Shown: piece by piece, positions 1 through 7,933 of the stretch
Layout: every line of letters begins with the position of its first letter
Position numbering within the stretch: the first letter of the stretch is position 1
Source: Bacteroidia bacterium
GTDB lineage: Bacteria; Bacteroidota; Bacteroidia; SpSt-205
Reading direction: 5' to 3'
Length of the DNA: 64,000 nt
Assembly (NCBI GenBank): GCA_026003215.1
Contig: BPGV01000001.1
Coordinates: forward strand, 151,570 to 215,569
The notes under the pieces: model-generated
Told to the model about the DNA's origin: nothing
Database searches by the model: none
Seen by the model: the letters and a program-made list of their open reading frames with translations, nothing else
Made by a program: the position numbers and the translations under genes

Positions 1-961
1 GACATAACTACGGATCTGAGAACCCCACTCAATCGGGCGTTTTTGGGCTTCCAGTTTGGCGCGCTCTTCTTGGCGTTTTTGTAGCTCAAGCTGGTATAGG
101 CGGCTTTTGAGGAGCTGGAGGGCTTTTTCGCGGTTTTGGTGCTGGGAACGTTCTTGCTGGCAGGATACAACGATGCCGGTGGGGATATGTTTCACTCGTA
201 CGGCCGTTTCTACTTTATTGACATTTTGACCGCCGTGTCCTCCGGCTCGGAAGGTATCCCATTCTAAGTCGTTGGGGTCAATCTGTATTTCTATGCGGTC
301 ATCTACGAGGGGATAGACGGATACCCCGGCGAAGGAAGTATGGCGACGGGCGTTCGCGTCAAAAGGGGAGATGCGCACGAGGCGGTGGACGCCGTTTTCG
401 CCTTTGAGGTAGCCGTAGGCGTAGGGGGCGTCTATTTCTAAGGTGATGTTGCGGTAGCCGGCGCCATCGCCGAGGAGTTCATCCACGATAGCAATTGGCC
501 AGCCTTTCTTTTGGGCGTAGAGGGTGTACATGCGGGCGAGCATGGCGGCCCAATCTTGGGCTTCGGTGCCGCCAGCACCGGCGTTGATTTCAATAATGCA
601 GCCGTAAGCGTCTTCTGGTGCGGAAAGCATCTTTTTCCATTCTAAGTCAGCGATAGCTTTTTCCGCGTCGGTAAAAGCTTTTTGGACTTCTGCTTCTTCG
701 GCGGCGCCTTCTTTGCTGAGTTCCAGCGCCATTGCGGCCAGCTCTACGGCATTAGCGGCGACCTGATATTGGGTAAGCCATTCTTTTTCGGCTTTGAGCT
801 GAGCGAGGATTTTACGGGCGCTTTCGGGGTCATCCCAGAGGGTGGGGTCTTGGGACTGCACTTCTAACTGAGCTACTCGGGCTTCTCGGCCATCCATGTC
901 AAAGAAACCTCCTTAGCGCCGAGAGGCGCTCTTTGAGGGCTCTGAGGGCTTCGGTGGTCAT
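1..961 (-). CDS. prfB: peptide chain release factor 2, programmed frameshift, 3' end outside window
   Basis: Release factor 2 recognises UGA and UAA stop codons in the ribosome and triggers peptide release. The reverse strand encodes the SPF codon-recognition motif ([16 protein letters not shown]) and the catalytic GGQ motif ([17 protein letters not shown]), and reads on to GSQIRSYV at the window edge, so the last part is missing. Translation starts at ATG 961, four bases after a TACCTTTG box. The first 20 codons end in CTT followed by TGA at 901-899; the main frame continues with GAC at 900. This is the classical RF2 autoregulatory +1 frameshift, so low RF2 favours frameshifting and more RF2. 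It is divergent from the nuclease gene at 1005. Identity is certain; only the C-terminus is unseen. Confidence 0.97.
898..913 (-). promoter_or_regulatory. programmed +1 frameshift signal of prfB
   Basis: On the reverse strand AGGAGG (913-908) is followed by TTT, the slippery CTT (904-902), the in-frame TGA stop (901-899) and C. The internal Shine-Dalgarno-like sequence lies three bases upstream of CTT, the same geometry as in Escherichia coli prfB (known). Slipping from CTT T into the GAC frame restores the RF2 reading frame. Confidence 0.95.
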
Positions 962-965
962 AGCG

Positions 966-973
966 CAAAGGTA
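966..973 (-). promoter_or_regulatory. -7 promoter box of prfB
   Basis: TACCTTTG matches the Bacteroidota -7 consensus TAnnTTTG and ends four bases before the prfB ATG at 961, which implies a leaderless or nearly leaderless mRNA. Confidence 0.8.
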
Positions 974-992
974 CGACACCTACAGCGAATCG

Positions 993-1000
993 TATCTTTG
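993..1000 (+). promoter_or_regulatory. -7 promoter box of the DRGH nuclease gene
   Basis: TATCTTTG ends four bases before ATG 1005. It faces away from the prfB box, with 19 bases between the two boxes. Confidence 0.8.
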
Positions 1001-1004
1001 GCCA

Positions 1005-1964
1005 ATGCGACCGGGGCTTTTGGTGCTTTTGCTGGTTTTGGTAGGCATAGCCGCTTGGCTGGTTATGGATAAGGCTGCTCGGCGTACTTCCCCGGCTTCT
1101 CGCTCGAGTGCCATCGCCCAAGCCGATTCAGAGGCTTCTATCGTGCTGACCGATGACTCCACCAGTGAAGCGGCAGCTGAAGTCGCAACTCCACCCACCA
1201 AGGAGCAGAAGAGCGCCAGTCCCTTGAGCCGTACCGCCACCCCCTCGATCACCGCCCTCGTGCGCTTAGAGCAGGCCTACGCGCAGGGAGCAGCTTGCCA
1301 GATAGTGCGGCATACGTATTATGCGCTCTGCTATGATGAAAAGTACGAGCAGCCGCGCTGGACGGTGCATATCTTAGAAGGAGCCCAGCTGGCTCGGGGA
1401 CGTATTCGGCGTACGCAGGATTTTCGTCCTGACCCCCACGTGCCTACCGGTTCGGCTGCCTTAGAAGACTATAAGCGTTCCGGCTACGACCGAGGCCATC
1501 TTGTACCTGCGGGTGACTTCAAGTGGGACTCGGTGGGGATGACCGAGACTTTCTACCTCTCTAATATGAGTCCCCAGCTCCACGAGTTCAACGCGGGTAT
1601 ATGGGAGGAAGTGGAGAGCACGGTACGCAGCTGGGCCCAAGCTAAGAAATGCCTCGTAGTCTATACCGGACCTGTGTTGGATAACCCCCGGGACTATATC
1701 GGCCCAAACAAAGTAGCGGTGCCTCGGGCTTTTTATAAGGTGGTGTATTGGTTGGAAGATGAAAAGGCGCCCCGGGCCGTAGCTTTTCTGGTGCCGCATG
1801 CCCCCAGCAGACGGCCTCCTATGGACTTCCTCGTGTCGGTAGACTCCGTGGAAAAGGTCACTGGTATAGACTTTTATCCGGCCCTCCCTGACCCCATAGA
1901 AGAGCGGGTAGAAGCGCGCATAGAAAGAGATTTTTGGCGCCCGCCCAAGCGCCACAAGCGCTAA
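1005..1964 (+). CDS. DNA/RNA non-specific endonuclease, membrane-anchored or secreted
   Basis: A 319-residue enzyme of the endonuclease G / NUC family, which cuts DNA and RNA with a Mg-bound water and a His base. The DRGH motif is at residues 162-165, with His165 as the expected general base, followed by the family regions SNMSPQLHEFNAGIWEE and VVYTGPVLD. The N-terminus has one hydrophobic segment (about residues 4-22) followed by a variable Ala/Ser/Thr-rich linker, so the enzyme is probably exported or tethered outside the inner membrane. ATG 1005 was chosen over a longer reading from 933 because it sits four bases after a TATCTTTG box and 933 would lie in prfB. Likely a nutrient or extracellular nuclease; no toxin-immunity partner is seen nearby. 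Confidence 0.88.
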   Translation: MRPGLLVLLLVLVGIAAWLVMDKAARRTSPASRSSAIAQADSEASIVLTDDSTSEAAAEVATPPTKEQKSASPLSRTATPSITALVRLEQAYAQGAACQIVRHTYYALCYDEKYEQPRWTVHILEGAQLARGRIRRTQDFRPDPHVPTGSAALEDYKRSGYDRGHLVPAGDFKWDSVGMTETFYLSNMSPQLHEFNAGIWEEVESTVRSWAQAKKCLVVYTGPVLDNPRDYIGPNKVAVPRAFYKVVYWLEDEKAPRAVAFLVPHAPSRRPPMDFLVSVDSVEKVTGIDFYPALPDPIEERVEARIERDFWRPPKRHKR

Positions 1965-1969
1965 CTTTG
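1962..1969 (+). promoter_or_regulatory. -7 promoter box overlapping a stop codon
   Basis: TAACTTTG; its first three bases are the TAA stop of the nuclease gene. It ends seven bases before ATG 1977, giving the downstream gene its own start of transcription. Confidence 0.7.
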
Positions 1970-1976
1970 CCCGCAG

Positions 1977-3173
1977 ATGCCCGTAGTTCCAGCGATTACC
2001 CCCACCCAAAAGCAAGCTTTTTTAGATTTTCCTCGTCAGCTTTATGCAGATGACCCCAATTGGGTGGGCCCCTTAGACATGGAGGTTAAAGTGATCTTTC
2101 ATCCTCGGAAAAACCCTCATTTTGTGGAGGGAGAAGCACAGTGGTGGATAGCCATAGATAACCGCGGGCGTGTCTTGGGCCGCGTAGCAGCTTTTGTGTA
2201 TTATCCTAAGGCTCAGCGGTATGTGGTGCCTACGGGGGGCATGGGATTTTTTGAATGCGTAGAGGATTACAGTGTAGCTGAGGCGCTCCTTTCCACGGCG
2301 CAGGGATGGCTGGCTGAACGAGGCATGCAGGCCGCCGACGCCTTCGTAAACTTTGGCGAAAATGACCGCTTCTGGGGCGTCTTGATAGAAGGCTTTGATA
2401 GCCCGCCTTCGTATGGCATGCCTTACAACAAGCCTTACTATGCGGACTTCCTAACGCGGTATGGGTTTGAGCTCTACTTTCGGCAAGAGTCCCGGGAGCT
2501 GGATCTGCGCACGATACCGGAGCGGATAGTGCGGATTGCCCAGCGAGCCGCCCAAAAAGAAGGGGTTACCTTTGCTTACCCAGAGCTTCATAACCTCCGC
2601 AAATACGCGTTGGACTTTCGCACCATCTATAACGACGCTTGGCAATACCACGAACATTTTGTCCCCTTGTCGGAGGAACGGGTTTTTCGGCTTGTGGAAA
2701 ATCTGAAGCCTATCCTCATACCCGAGATGATATATTTTGCGTATGTGGATAACGAGCCGGCGGGGATTATTTTGGCGGTGCCGGACCTTAATCAGATTTT
2801 TCGGCCGTGGCGGGGGCGGCCAGGGTTGATAGACTTACTGCTGTTTTTGTGGCGGAAGCGAAATAAGTTTGCTTGGTATCGGCGGCGGGGAATTCTCACG
2901 CGCGCCCGGGTGATGCTGATGGGGGTTCGCCCGAAGTACCAGCGTCGGGGCTTAGAGTCGGCGCTGGCGTACTTGCCGGTGCCGCCAGTGATACAGATGG
3001 GCATCACCCATGCGGAGCTCAGCTGGGTAGGGGACTTCAACCCGGCGATGCTGGCGGTATTGGAAGCCACCCAGGCCCGACGCAGTAAGGTGCATGCTAC
3101 TTTTCGGTATTACTTCACGCCGGAGGCCCAAGCGCAGGCCCAGGCCCATAAAGCTATCATCAGCCGGCCGTAG
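1977..3173 (+). CDS. GNAT-fold acetyltransferase-like protein, conserved in Bacteroidota
   Basis: A 398-residue cytosolic protein without signal peptide or membrane segment. The start (QAFLDFPRQLYADDPNWVGP) and the segment GRVLGRVAAF resemble a family of about 380 residues found across Bacteroidota and generally annotated as GNAT-type N-acetyltransferases. The later half contains MLMGVRPKYQRRGLESAL, which looks like the acetyl-CoA binding R/Q-x-x-G-x-G/A region of the GNAT fold. The acceptor is unknown. It has its own promoter box overlapping the stop codon of the preceding nuclease gene, so co-regulation with that gene is not required. The family link is from memory of the pattern; the specific reaction cannot be named. 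Confidence 0.7.
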   Translation: MPVVPAITPTQKQAFLDFPRQLYADDPNWVGPLDMEVKVIFHPRKNPHFVEGEAQWWIAIDNRGRVLGRVAAFVYYPKAQRYVVPTGGMGFFECVEDYSVAEALLSTAQGWLAERGMQAADAFVNFGENDRFWGVLIEGFDSPPSYGMPYNKPYYADFLTRYGFELYFRQESRELDLRTIPERIVRIAQRAAQKEGVTFAYPELHNLRKYALDFRTIYNDAWQYHEHFVPLSEERVFRLVENLKPILIPEMIYFAYVDNEPAGIILAVPDLNQIFRPWRGRPGLIDLLLFLWRKRNKFAWYRRRGILTRARVMLMGVRPKYQRRGLESALAYLPVPPVIQMGITHAELSWVGDFNPAMLAVLEATQARRSKVHATFRYYFTPEAQAQAQAHKAIISRP

Positions 3174-3211
3174 TAGGCCTGCATAGGGGCCAGCTATTGC
3201 CGCGAAAAAAC

Positions 3212-3219
3212 TATCTTTG
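3212..3219 (+). promoter_or_regulatory. -7 promoter box with a longer leader
   Basis: TATCTTTG ends 26 bases before ATG 3246, one of the few boxes here that leaves a real 5' leader. Confidence 0.65.
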
Positions 3220-3245
3220 CCGTAGCTCTATACGGGAAAAGCGGT

Positions 3246-3671
3246 ATGCTTCGGGCTTTGACCTTAGCGGTTGGAGGGGCGCTATGGGCACAAGAAGGCT
3301 TACGGGTAGTATGCGTGGAACCCTTACCCGGCACCGCGCGTAAGAAGGTTTCTGTGGTAGAGCTTCCGGCGCAGGGGTCGGCAGAGGAGCTTTTTGCCGC
3401 TTGTGACTCCTGCCTTCAGCGGGGGGGCGTCGCAATCGTGGAGCGTGCAAGTGGCCCTTCGTGGGAGGAGCTCATAGAGCCGGCCGAGACCCCAGAGCCT
3501 TCCACAGACCCCCAGGCCAGCCCGGGATGGAGCTGGTATTTCTCCTTCCCTCCTGAGCAGCGAGAGCAGCTGAGACGCCAGATGCAGGAAGCCCTTCGGT
3601 ACTTGTACAAACAGCTCGAAGCGTTAGAAAAGCCCCTTCAGGAGGATTTTCCGCTCCCTTATGAAAACTGA
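3246..3671 (+). CDS. small exported protein of unknown function
   Basis: A 141-residue protein with a short signal peptide (MLRALTLAVGGALWA) and a probable signal peptidase I site before Gln16, the same LWA-Q pattern as several other exported proteins in this window. The mature part has a few Cys residues (two in a CDSC pattern), a Pro-rich linker (about residues 80-95) and a C-terminal helix rich in Gln, Arg, Leu and Glu that could form a coiled coil. I do not recognise a family. It is followed by an inverted repeat and then by the decayed CHAT remnant. Expression is supported by an upstream TATCTTTG box. Confidence 0.6.
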   Translation: MLRALTLAVGGALWAQEGLRVVCVEPLPGTARKKVSVVELPAQGSAEELFAACDSCLQRGGVAIVERASGPSWEELIEPAETPEPSTDPQASPGWSWYFSFPPEQREQLRRQMQEALRYLYKQLEALEKPLQEDFPLPYEN

Positions 3672-3680
3672 AGGGGCTTT
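3629..3680 (+). terminator. inverted repeat, possible terminator
   Basis: Perfect 12-base arms AAAGCCCCTTCA (3629-3640) and TGAAGGGGCTTT (3669-3680) separated by 28 bases. The hairpin overlaps the end of the preceding CDS (stop at 3669-3671). The loop is long and no clear T tract follows beyond TTTGTCTCTT, so terminator function is only plausible. Confidence 0.4.
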
Positions 3681-3741
3681 GTCTCTTGGGGTTCCCTGAG
3701 CCAATGGGCCGCAAAGGGTGGGCGCATCTCCTCTCCTTAGG

Positions 3742-3807
3742 GCGGGCGTTTCGGCGGCGGGATGGGGAGCCGTGTTATATTGGACGGCGTTTGTGCTGAT
3801 GCGGTAG
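3742..3807 (+). pseudogene. decayed 3' end of a second CHAT-domain gene
   Basis: This stretch aligns with the last 64 bases of the CHAT gene that follows (6765-6828). The 16 bases TTTGTGCTGATGCGGT are identical, and GGAGCCGT and GTTTCGG are also shared. The encoded tail is W-T-A-F-V-L-M-R-stop against W-G-A-F-V-L-M-R-stop in the intact gene. There is a net difference of two bases in the middle, which breaks the frame. The simplest reading is that a tandem paralogue once lay here and was deleted except for its tail. Confidence 0.75.
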
Positions 3808-3813
3808 GAGAGT

Positions 3814-3821
3814 TACTTTTG
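3814..3821 (+). promoter_or_regulatory. -7 promoter box of the TPR-CHAT gene
   Basis: TACTTTTG ends four bases before GTG 3826, which supports GTG as the start codon. It lies just after the remnant CHAT tail. Confidence 0.7.
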
Positions 3822-3825
3822 TGGT

Positions 3826-6800
3826 GTGCGGATAGTTTGCTTTTTGGGATTGGTAGTGTTGAGTTATGGGCAGAGTGTTTTATTGTGGCAGGCGGACAGT
3901 CTACGCGCTGCGGGTAAGTATGCAGCCGCTTATAGCCTGTATGACTCGCTGGTACGGCAGCCGGGCGTAGCGGATACGGTGCGGCTGCGAGCCTATATTG
4001 GCGGGGCGGAGTGTTTAGTGGAGCAGGGAAAGGTGGTGGAGCTCGAGCGCTGGGCGGAGGCAGGTGGCCGCTTGGCGTTGGCTCGCAGAGATACAAATAG
4101 CTATGCGGCGGTGTGGCAATGGGTAGGGCGGGGGTATTATCTTACAGGCCGGGTATCTAAGGCGGAAGAGGTTTTATCAGGCCTTTTAAATAAGCTGCGT
4201 AGTCTGAAGAAAGTGGACTCGGTGGTGTATGCGGGGGTAGGGCATCATTTGGCGACGGCATGGTATTACAAAGGCTCCTATGAAGCCGCGGAGAGTCTTT
4301 TCAAGGCGGTGATAGGGATACGCCAGCGTAGGTTGGGACTAAAGCATCCTGCTTATCTGCATTCACTGAATGGCTTGGCGGTTGTGTATTTCACTCAGGG
4401 GCGGTATGTAGAAGCGGAGAGTTTGCATAAGGTAGTGGCTGGGATTCGGTATCTTGTGCTGGGTGAGGGGCACCCAGACTACCTGCGTTCGCTGAATAAC
4501 TTGGCAAGTATGTACTATCATCAGGGGCGGTATGTAGAGTCGGAAAGTTTGCTTAAGATAGTGGCAGCGGTACAGTATCGTGTATTAGGTGGAGAGCACC
4601 CAGCATATTTACTTTCGCTGGGCAACTTGGCGAGTGTATATTACCATCAAGGGCGATATGTGAAGGCGGAGAGTCTATATAAGGTTTTGGCGGAGATGCG
4701 ATATCGAGTATTGGGTGCAGAACATCCAGAGTATTTCTCTTCGCTAAATAATCTGGCGAATGTGTATAGTGATCAAGGGCGGTATATAGAGGCGGAGAGT
4801 TTGTACAGAGCTGTGGCAGAGGGACAATATCGTGTGTTAGGTGCCGAGCATCCTGAGTATCTGGGCTCTCTCACTAATCTGGCCAATGTATATTTTATTC
4901 AAGGTCAGTATTTGAAAGCAGAGAGTTTGTTCAAGGTAGTAGCCAGCGTACAATATCGTGTGTTAGGTGCCGAGCATCCGGCGTATGTGCGTTCGCTGAA
5001 TAATCTGGCGGTTGTGTATAGTGGTCAAGGGCGATATGTGGAGGCGGAGAGTTTACTTAAGGTCGTGGTGAGGATTCGACATCATAAGTTGAGTAATGAG
5101 CATCCTGCATACTTGGGGTCGCTACATAACTTAGCGAATGTGTATCTCGATCAAGGTCAGTATGTAGAGGCAGAGAGTTTGCATAAAGTGGTGGCTAAGG
5201 TACGCTATCGTGTGTTGGGAGGGGAACATCCAGATTACCTGATATCTCTCAATGGTTTAGCTTTGGCCTGTGCAGCGCAGGGTAAATATGATATAGCGGA
5301 TAGCTTGTGGAGCGAGGTGATACGAGGTACATTTCGGCTGATACGGCGGGAGTTTGTAGGGCTGGCTGGGGCGCATCAGCTGGCCTTTTTGGAGAACAAC
5401 CTCATGGGGCGTTTTATAGGCTTTCAACGCTATGTAGGGAAGCGGGGGTCAGCCCATCCTGCCCTTTTGCGGTTGGGGTATCGTGCGGCTCGGAGCGTGA
5501 AGGGACTGGTGCTGAGTTCGGTGGAGGGACTGCGGTATTTAGCGGAACAGAGTAGGGATAGTGTGACGCAGGGATTATACCAGCGATGGCTGCGGCTGAC
5601 GCAGCAGTATGCGGCGCTGATGCTGCGGGAGGATTACGAGCAGGCAGGGCAGGTGCAGAGAGAGGCGGAGGCGGTAGAGGGGGAGCTGGCGCGGCGCCTG
5701 CCGGAGGTGCGTAGCTTTTTGCCGGACATAGAGCAGGAGGGGGAGCCTGCGCTTCGGAGGGGGGAGGCAGTAGTGGAGATAGTGCGCATAGCGGATAAGG
5801 ACACGGTGTGGTACTTGTACTATGTTTTGACGCCGGGGCGGCGAGGAGTGGATATACGGCTTTTGGTGCGGCGGATAGGGCTGGCGGAGGAGGAGCGGTG
5901 GGAGCGGGTGTATGAGCTGTTGCGTTCGCCGGGGGTGCAGGTGACTGGGAAGGCGTACGAGCTACTGTGGGCACCGGTGGATAGCGTGCTTCCGAGGGGC
6001 ATTAGGCGGGTGTATGTGTCGCCGGACGGGGTGTATTATCGGGTGAATATAGGTACGCTATACGATGGACGGCGGTATGTGATAGAGCGGTATGGGGTGA
6101 GCTACGTAGCAAGCAGTCGTCGTCTCCTATTGTCTAAGCGCCGGCTTGAGAGCAAAAAGCCCATGGTGGTAGGGGGTCCGGACTTTGGTGGGGAGGCGCC
6201 AGCTGGGCAGCCGGTGCGGGGCAGTCGTTTTTTCCCATATGGCATTCCGTCACTTCCTGGTGCGGAGGCGGAGGCTCGGGCGGTAGCTCGGCTATTAGGC
6301 GTGGAGGCGGTGACGGGTTCGGCTGCGCGGGAGGAGGCTGTGAAGGGGGCCGTATCGCCGAGGGTGGTACACATAGCGACGCATGGGTATTATGATCCTG
6401 GTGCGCCGACGGGATTGTTGGGTTCGGGTTTGTTATTTGCGGGTGCGGCGGTGTGGGATAGTGTGTATCCGCCGGCGGGGGTAGAGGATGGGCGATTGAC
6501 GGCGAAGGAGGCCAGTGGGATGAACCTTCTTGGCACGGACTTGGTGGTACTTTCGGCGTGTGAGACGGGGTTAGGGGAGATAAAGGGGGAGGGCTTGTAT
6601 GGGTTGCAGCGGGCGTTTTTGGAGGCGGGGGCTTCTCGGGTGATGGCGGCGTTATGGCAGGTGGATGATGCGGCGACACGGGCGTTTATGGAGGCTTTTT
6701 ATCGGCGCTGGGGTGAGGCTGAGTGGAAGGCTGAGGCGATAGACGAGGTGTATGAGGCCACCGTACGGGAGTTTCGGAAGCGGTACCAGGAGCCGTACTA

Positions 6801-6828
6801 CTGGGGCGCCTTTGTGCTGATGCGGTGA
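3826..6828 (+). CDS. secreted TPR-CHAT domain protein (caspase-like protease family)
   Basis: A 1000-residue protein starting with a signal peptide (MRIVCFLGLVVLSYG before Gln16). Residues of about 130-490 form a run of roughly 42-residue TPR units of kinesin-light-chain type (YxxSLNNLAxxYxxQGRYxEAESL...), which should form a superhelical binding surface. The C-terminal third (about 720-1000) is a CHAT domain, a caspase-clan fold. The expected catalytic dyad is visible: His853 in HIATHGYY and Cys912 in LSACETG. CHAT-TPR proteins are known or suspected proteases in programmed death, conflict systems and type III CRISPR effectors (family knowledge), but a signal peptide puts this one in the envelope or outside. 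No partner sensor gene is adjacent. Start GTG 3826 follows the promoter box by four bases. Target and activator are unknown. Confidence 0.88.
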   Translation: MRIVCFLGLVVLSYGQSVLLWQADSLRAAGKYAAAYSLYDSLVRQPGVADTVRLRAYIGGAECLVEQGKVVELERWAEAGGRLALARRDTNSYAAVWQWVGRGYYLTGRVSKAEEVLSGLLNKLRSLKKVDSVVYAGVGHHLATAWYYKGSYEAAESLFKAVIGIRQRRLGLKHPAYLHSLNGLAVVYFTQGRYVEAESLHKVVAGIRYLVLGEGHPDYLRSLNNLASMYYHQGRYVESESLLKIVAAVQYRVLGGEHPAYLLSLGNLASVYYHQGRYVKAESLYKVLAEMRYRVLGAEHPEYFSSLNNLANVYSDQGRYIEAESLYRAVAEGQYRVLGAEHPEYLGSLTNLANVYFIQGQYLKAESLFKVVASVQYRVLGAEHPAYVRSLNNLAVVYSGQGRYVEAESLLKVVVRIRHHKLSNEHPAYLGSLHNLANVYLDQGQYVEAESLHKVVAKVRYRVLGGEHPDYLISLNGLALACAAQGKYDIADSLWSEVIRGTFRLIRREFVGLAGAHQLAFLENNLMGRFIGFQRYVGKRGSAHPALLRLGYRAARSVKGLVLSSVEGLRYLAEQSRDSVTQGLYQRWLRLTQQYAALMLREDYEQAGQVQREAEAVEGELARRLPEVRSFLPDIEQEGEPALRRGEAVVEIVRIADKDTVWYLYYVLTPGRRGVDIRLLVRRIGLAEEERWERVYELLRSPGVQVTGKAYELLWAPVDSVLPRGIRRVYVSPDGVYYRVNIGTLYDGRRYVIERYGVSYVASSRRLLLSKRRLESKKPMVVGGPDFGGEAPAGQPVRGSRFFPYGIPSLPGAEAEARAVARLLGVEAVTGSAAREEAVKGAVSPRVVHIATHGYYDPGAPTGLLGSGLLFAGAAVWDSVYPPAGVEDGRLTAKEASGMNLLGTDLVVLSACETGLGEIKGEGLYGLQRAFLEAGASRVMAALWQVDDAATRAFMEAFYRRWGEAEWKAEAIDEVYEATVREFRKRYQEPYYWGAFVLMR

Positions 6829-6829
6829 G

Positions 6830-7933
6830 CTATGAAGGCAGGGGATGCGTTTGATAATCTCTCACCTTAGCGATAAACTCGTCAAATATCTCATGGCTAT
6901 CGTGGGGCCCCGGACAGGCTTCGGGGTGATATTGAACCCCCTGGACAGGTAGGTGTTTGTGCATAAAGCCCTCCACGGTGTGGTCGTTGAGGTTGAGATG
7001 GGTGAGTAGGAGGTCGGGATGATTGAGGAGGGCTTCTTTCTCTATGGCGAAGCCATGATTTTGTGAGGTGATGTAGAGGCGGCCGGTGCGTAGGTCTTTC
7101 ACGGGATGGTTACTGCCGCGGTGCCCATACAAAAGCTTGTACGTGGGCACATGGAGGGCGAGGCTCAGGAGCTGATGGCCTAAACAGATACCCAAAGCGG
7201 GTTTTCGACTGTGGATGATAGCGCGGGCGGTTTCAATAGCGTAGGGCATGGCGGCGGGGTCGCCGGGGCCGTTAGAGAGGAGGAAGCCCTCTGGCTCGAA
7301 AGCTTGGAGTTCCTTCCATGGGGTATGGGCGGGGAAGACCCCTACATAAGCACCCCGCTGGGTCAGGTGGTCAATAATCGCTTTCTTCACGCCAAAGTCT
7401 AAGAGCGCTATGCGGTAGGTACCTCCCTCTCCTACGAAGTAGGGTTTGGGCGTGGTGACTTGGGAGGCGAGTTCTTGGCCGGCCATGGAAGGGTGGGCTT
7501 TGAGGGCTTCCCACAAGTCAGCGGAGGGCGGCTCTGTGGTAAGGACGGCATTTTGGGCACCTTTTTGACGCACATGGCGTACCAAAGCCCGCGTGTCTAT
7601 GCCCGCAATGCCGGGGACCCCATGCATTTTGAGGTACTCAGGTAGGCCTACCGCTTTACCTGCCCGGCTGAAAAAGTGGCTAATCTCTCGTACGACTAAC
7701 CCCCGAATAGTCGGCTTTTCGTGCTGCCATTCCTCTGCGGCGGTGCCGTAGTTGCCGATGTGGGGGAGCGTCATCACCAAGATTTGCTCCCAGTAGGAAG
7801 GGTCCGTAAAAATCTCTGGATAGCCCGTAAGCGCTGTATGAAACACGATCTCCCCGAAAAAGGTCCCTTCGGCGCCAAAGGAGAGCCCCTCCGCTTGCCA
7901 GCCATCCGCTAAGAGCAGGTACGCTTTTTTCAT
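6830..7933 (-). CDS. carA: carbamoyl-phosphate synthase small subunit (glutaminase)
   Basis: The 367-residue CarA subunit hydrolyses glutamine and passes ammonia to CarB for carbamoyl phosphate, feeding pyrimidine and arginine synthesis in the cytosol. The N-terminal CPSase small-chain domain (GEIVFHTALTGYPEIFTDPSY) is followed by a class I amidotransferase domain with the nucleophile Cys250 in GICLGHQ, SNGPGDP, and the His/Glu pair in QYHPEACPGP. It overlaps the end of nuoE by four bases (ATGA), so the two are co-transcribed and probably translationally coupled. carB is not in this window. Its stop lies one base from the stop of the convergent CHAT gene, leaving no room for a separate terminator. 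Confidence 0.96.
   Translation of the reverse strand: MKKAYLLLADGWQAEGLSFGAEGTFFGEIVFHTALTGYPEIFTDPSYWEQILVMTLPHIGNYGTAAEEWQHEKPTIRGLVVREISHFFSRAGKAVGLPEYLKMHGVPGIAGIDTRALVRHVRQKGAQNAVLTTEPPSADLWEALKAHPSMAGQELASQVTTPKPYFVGEGGTYRIALLDFGVKKAIIDHLTQRGAYVGVFPAHTPWKELQAFEPEGFLLSNGPGDPAAMPYAIETARAIIHSRKPALGICLGHQLLSLALHVPTYKLLYGHRGSNHPVKDLRTGRLYITSQNHGFAIEKEALLNHPDLLLTHLNLNDHTVEGFMHKHLPVQGVQYHPEACPGPHDSHEIFDEFIAKVRDYQTHPLPS

Noticed and set aside
4280-5310. Regular tandem repeats of about 126 bases, at first sight like a repeat array
   Set aside because: They encode 42-residue TPR units in one continuous frame of the CHAT protein and have no short identical repeats with unique spacers, so this is not a CRISPR or satellite array.
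5414-5974. Reverse-strand Pro/Ala-rich frame inside the CHAT gene
   Set aside because: Low-complexity shadow of the GC-rich forward codons.
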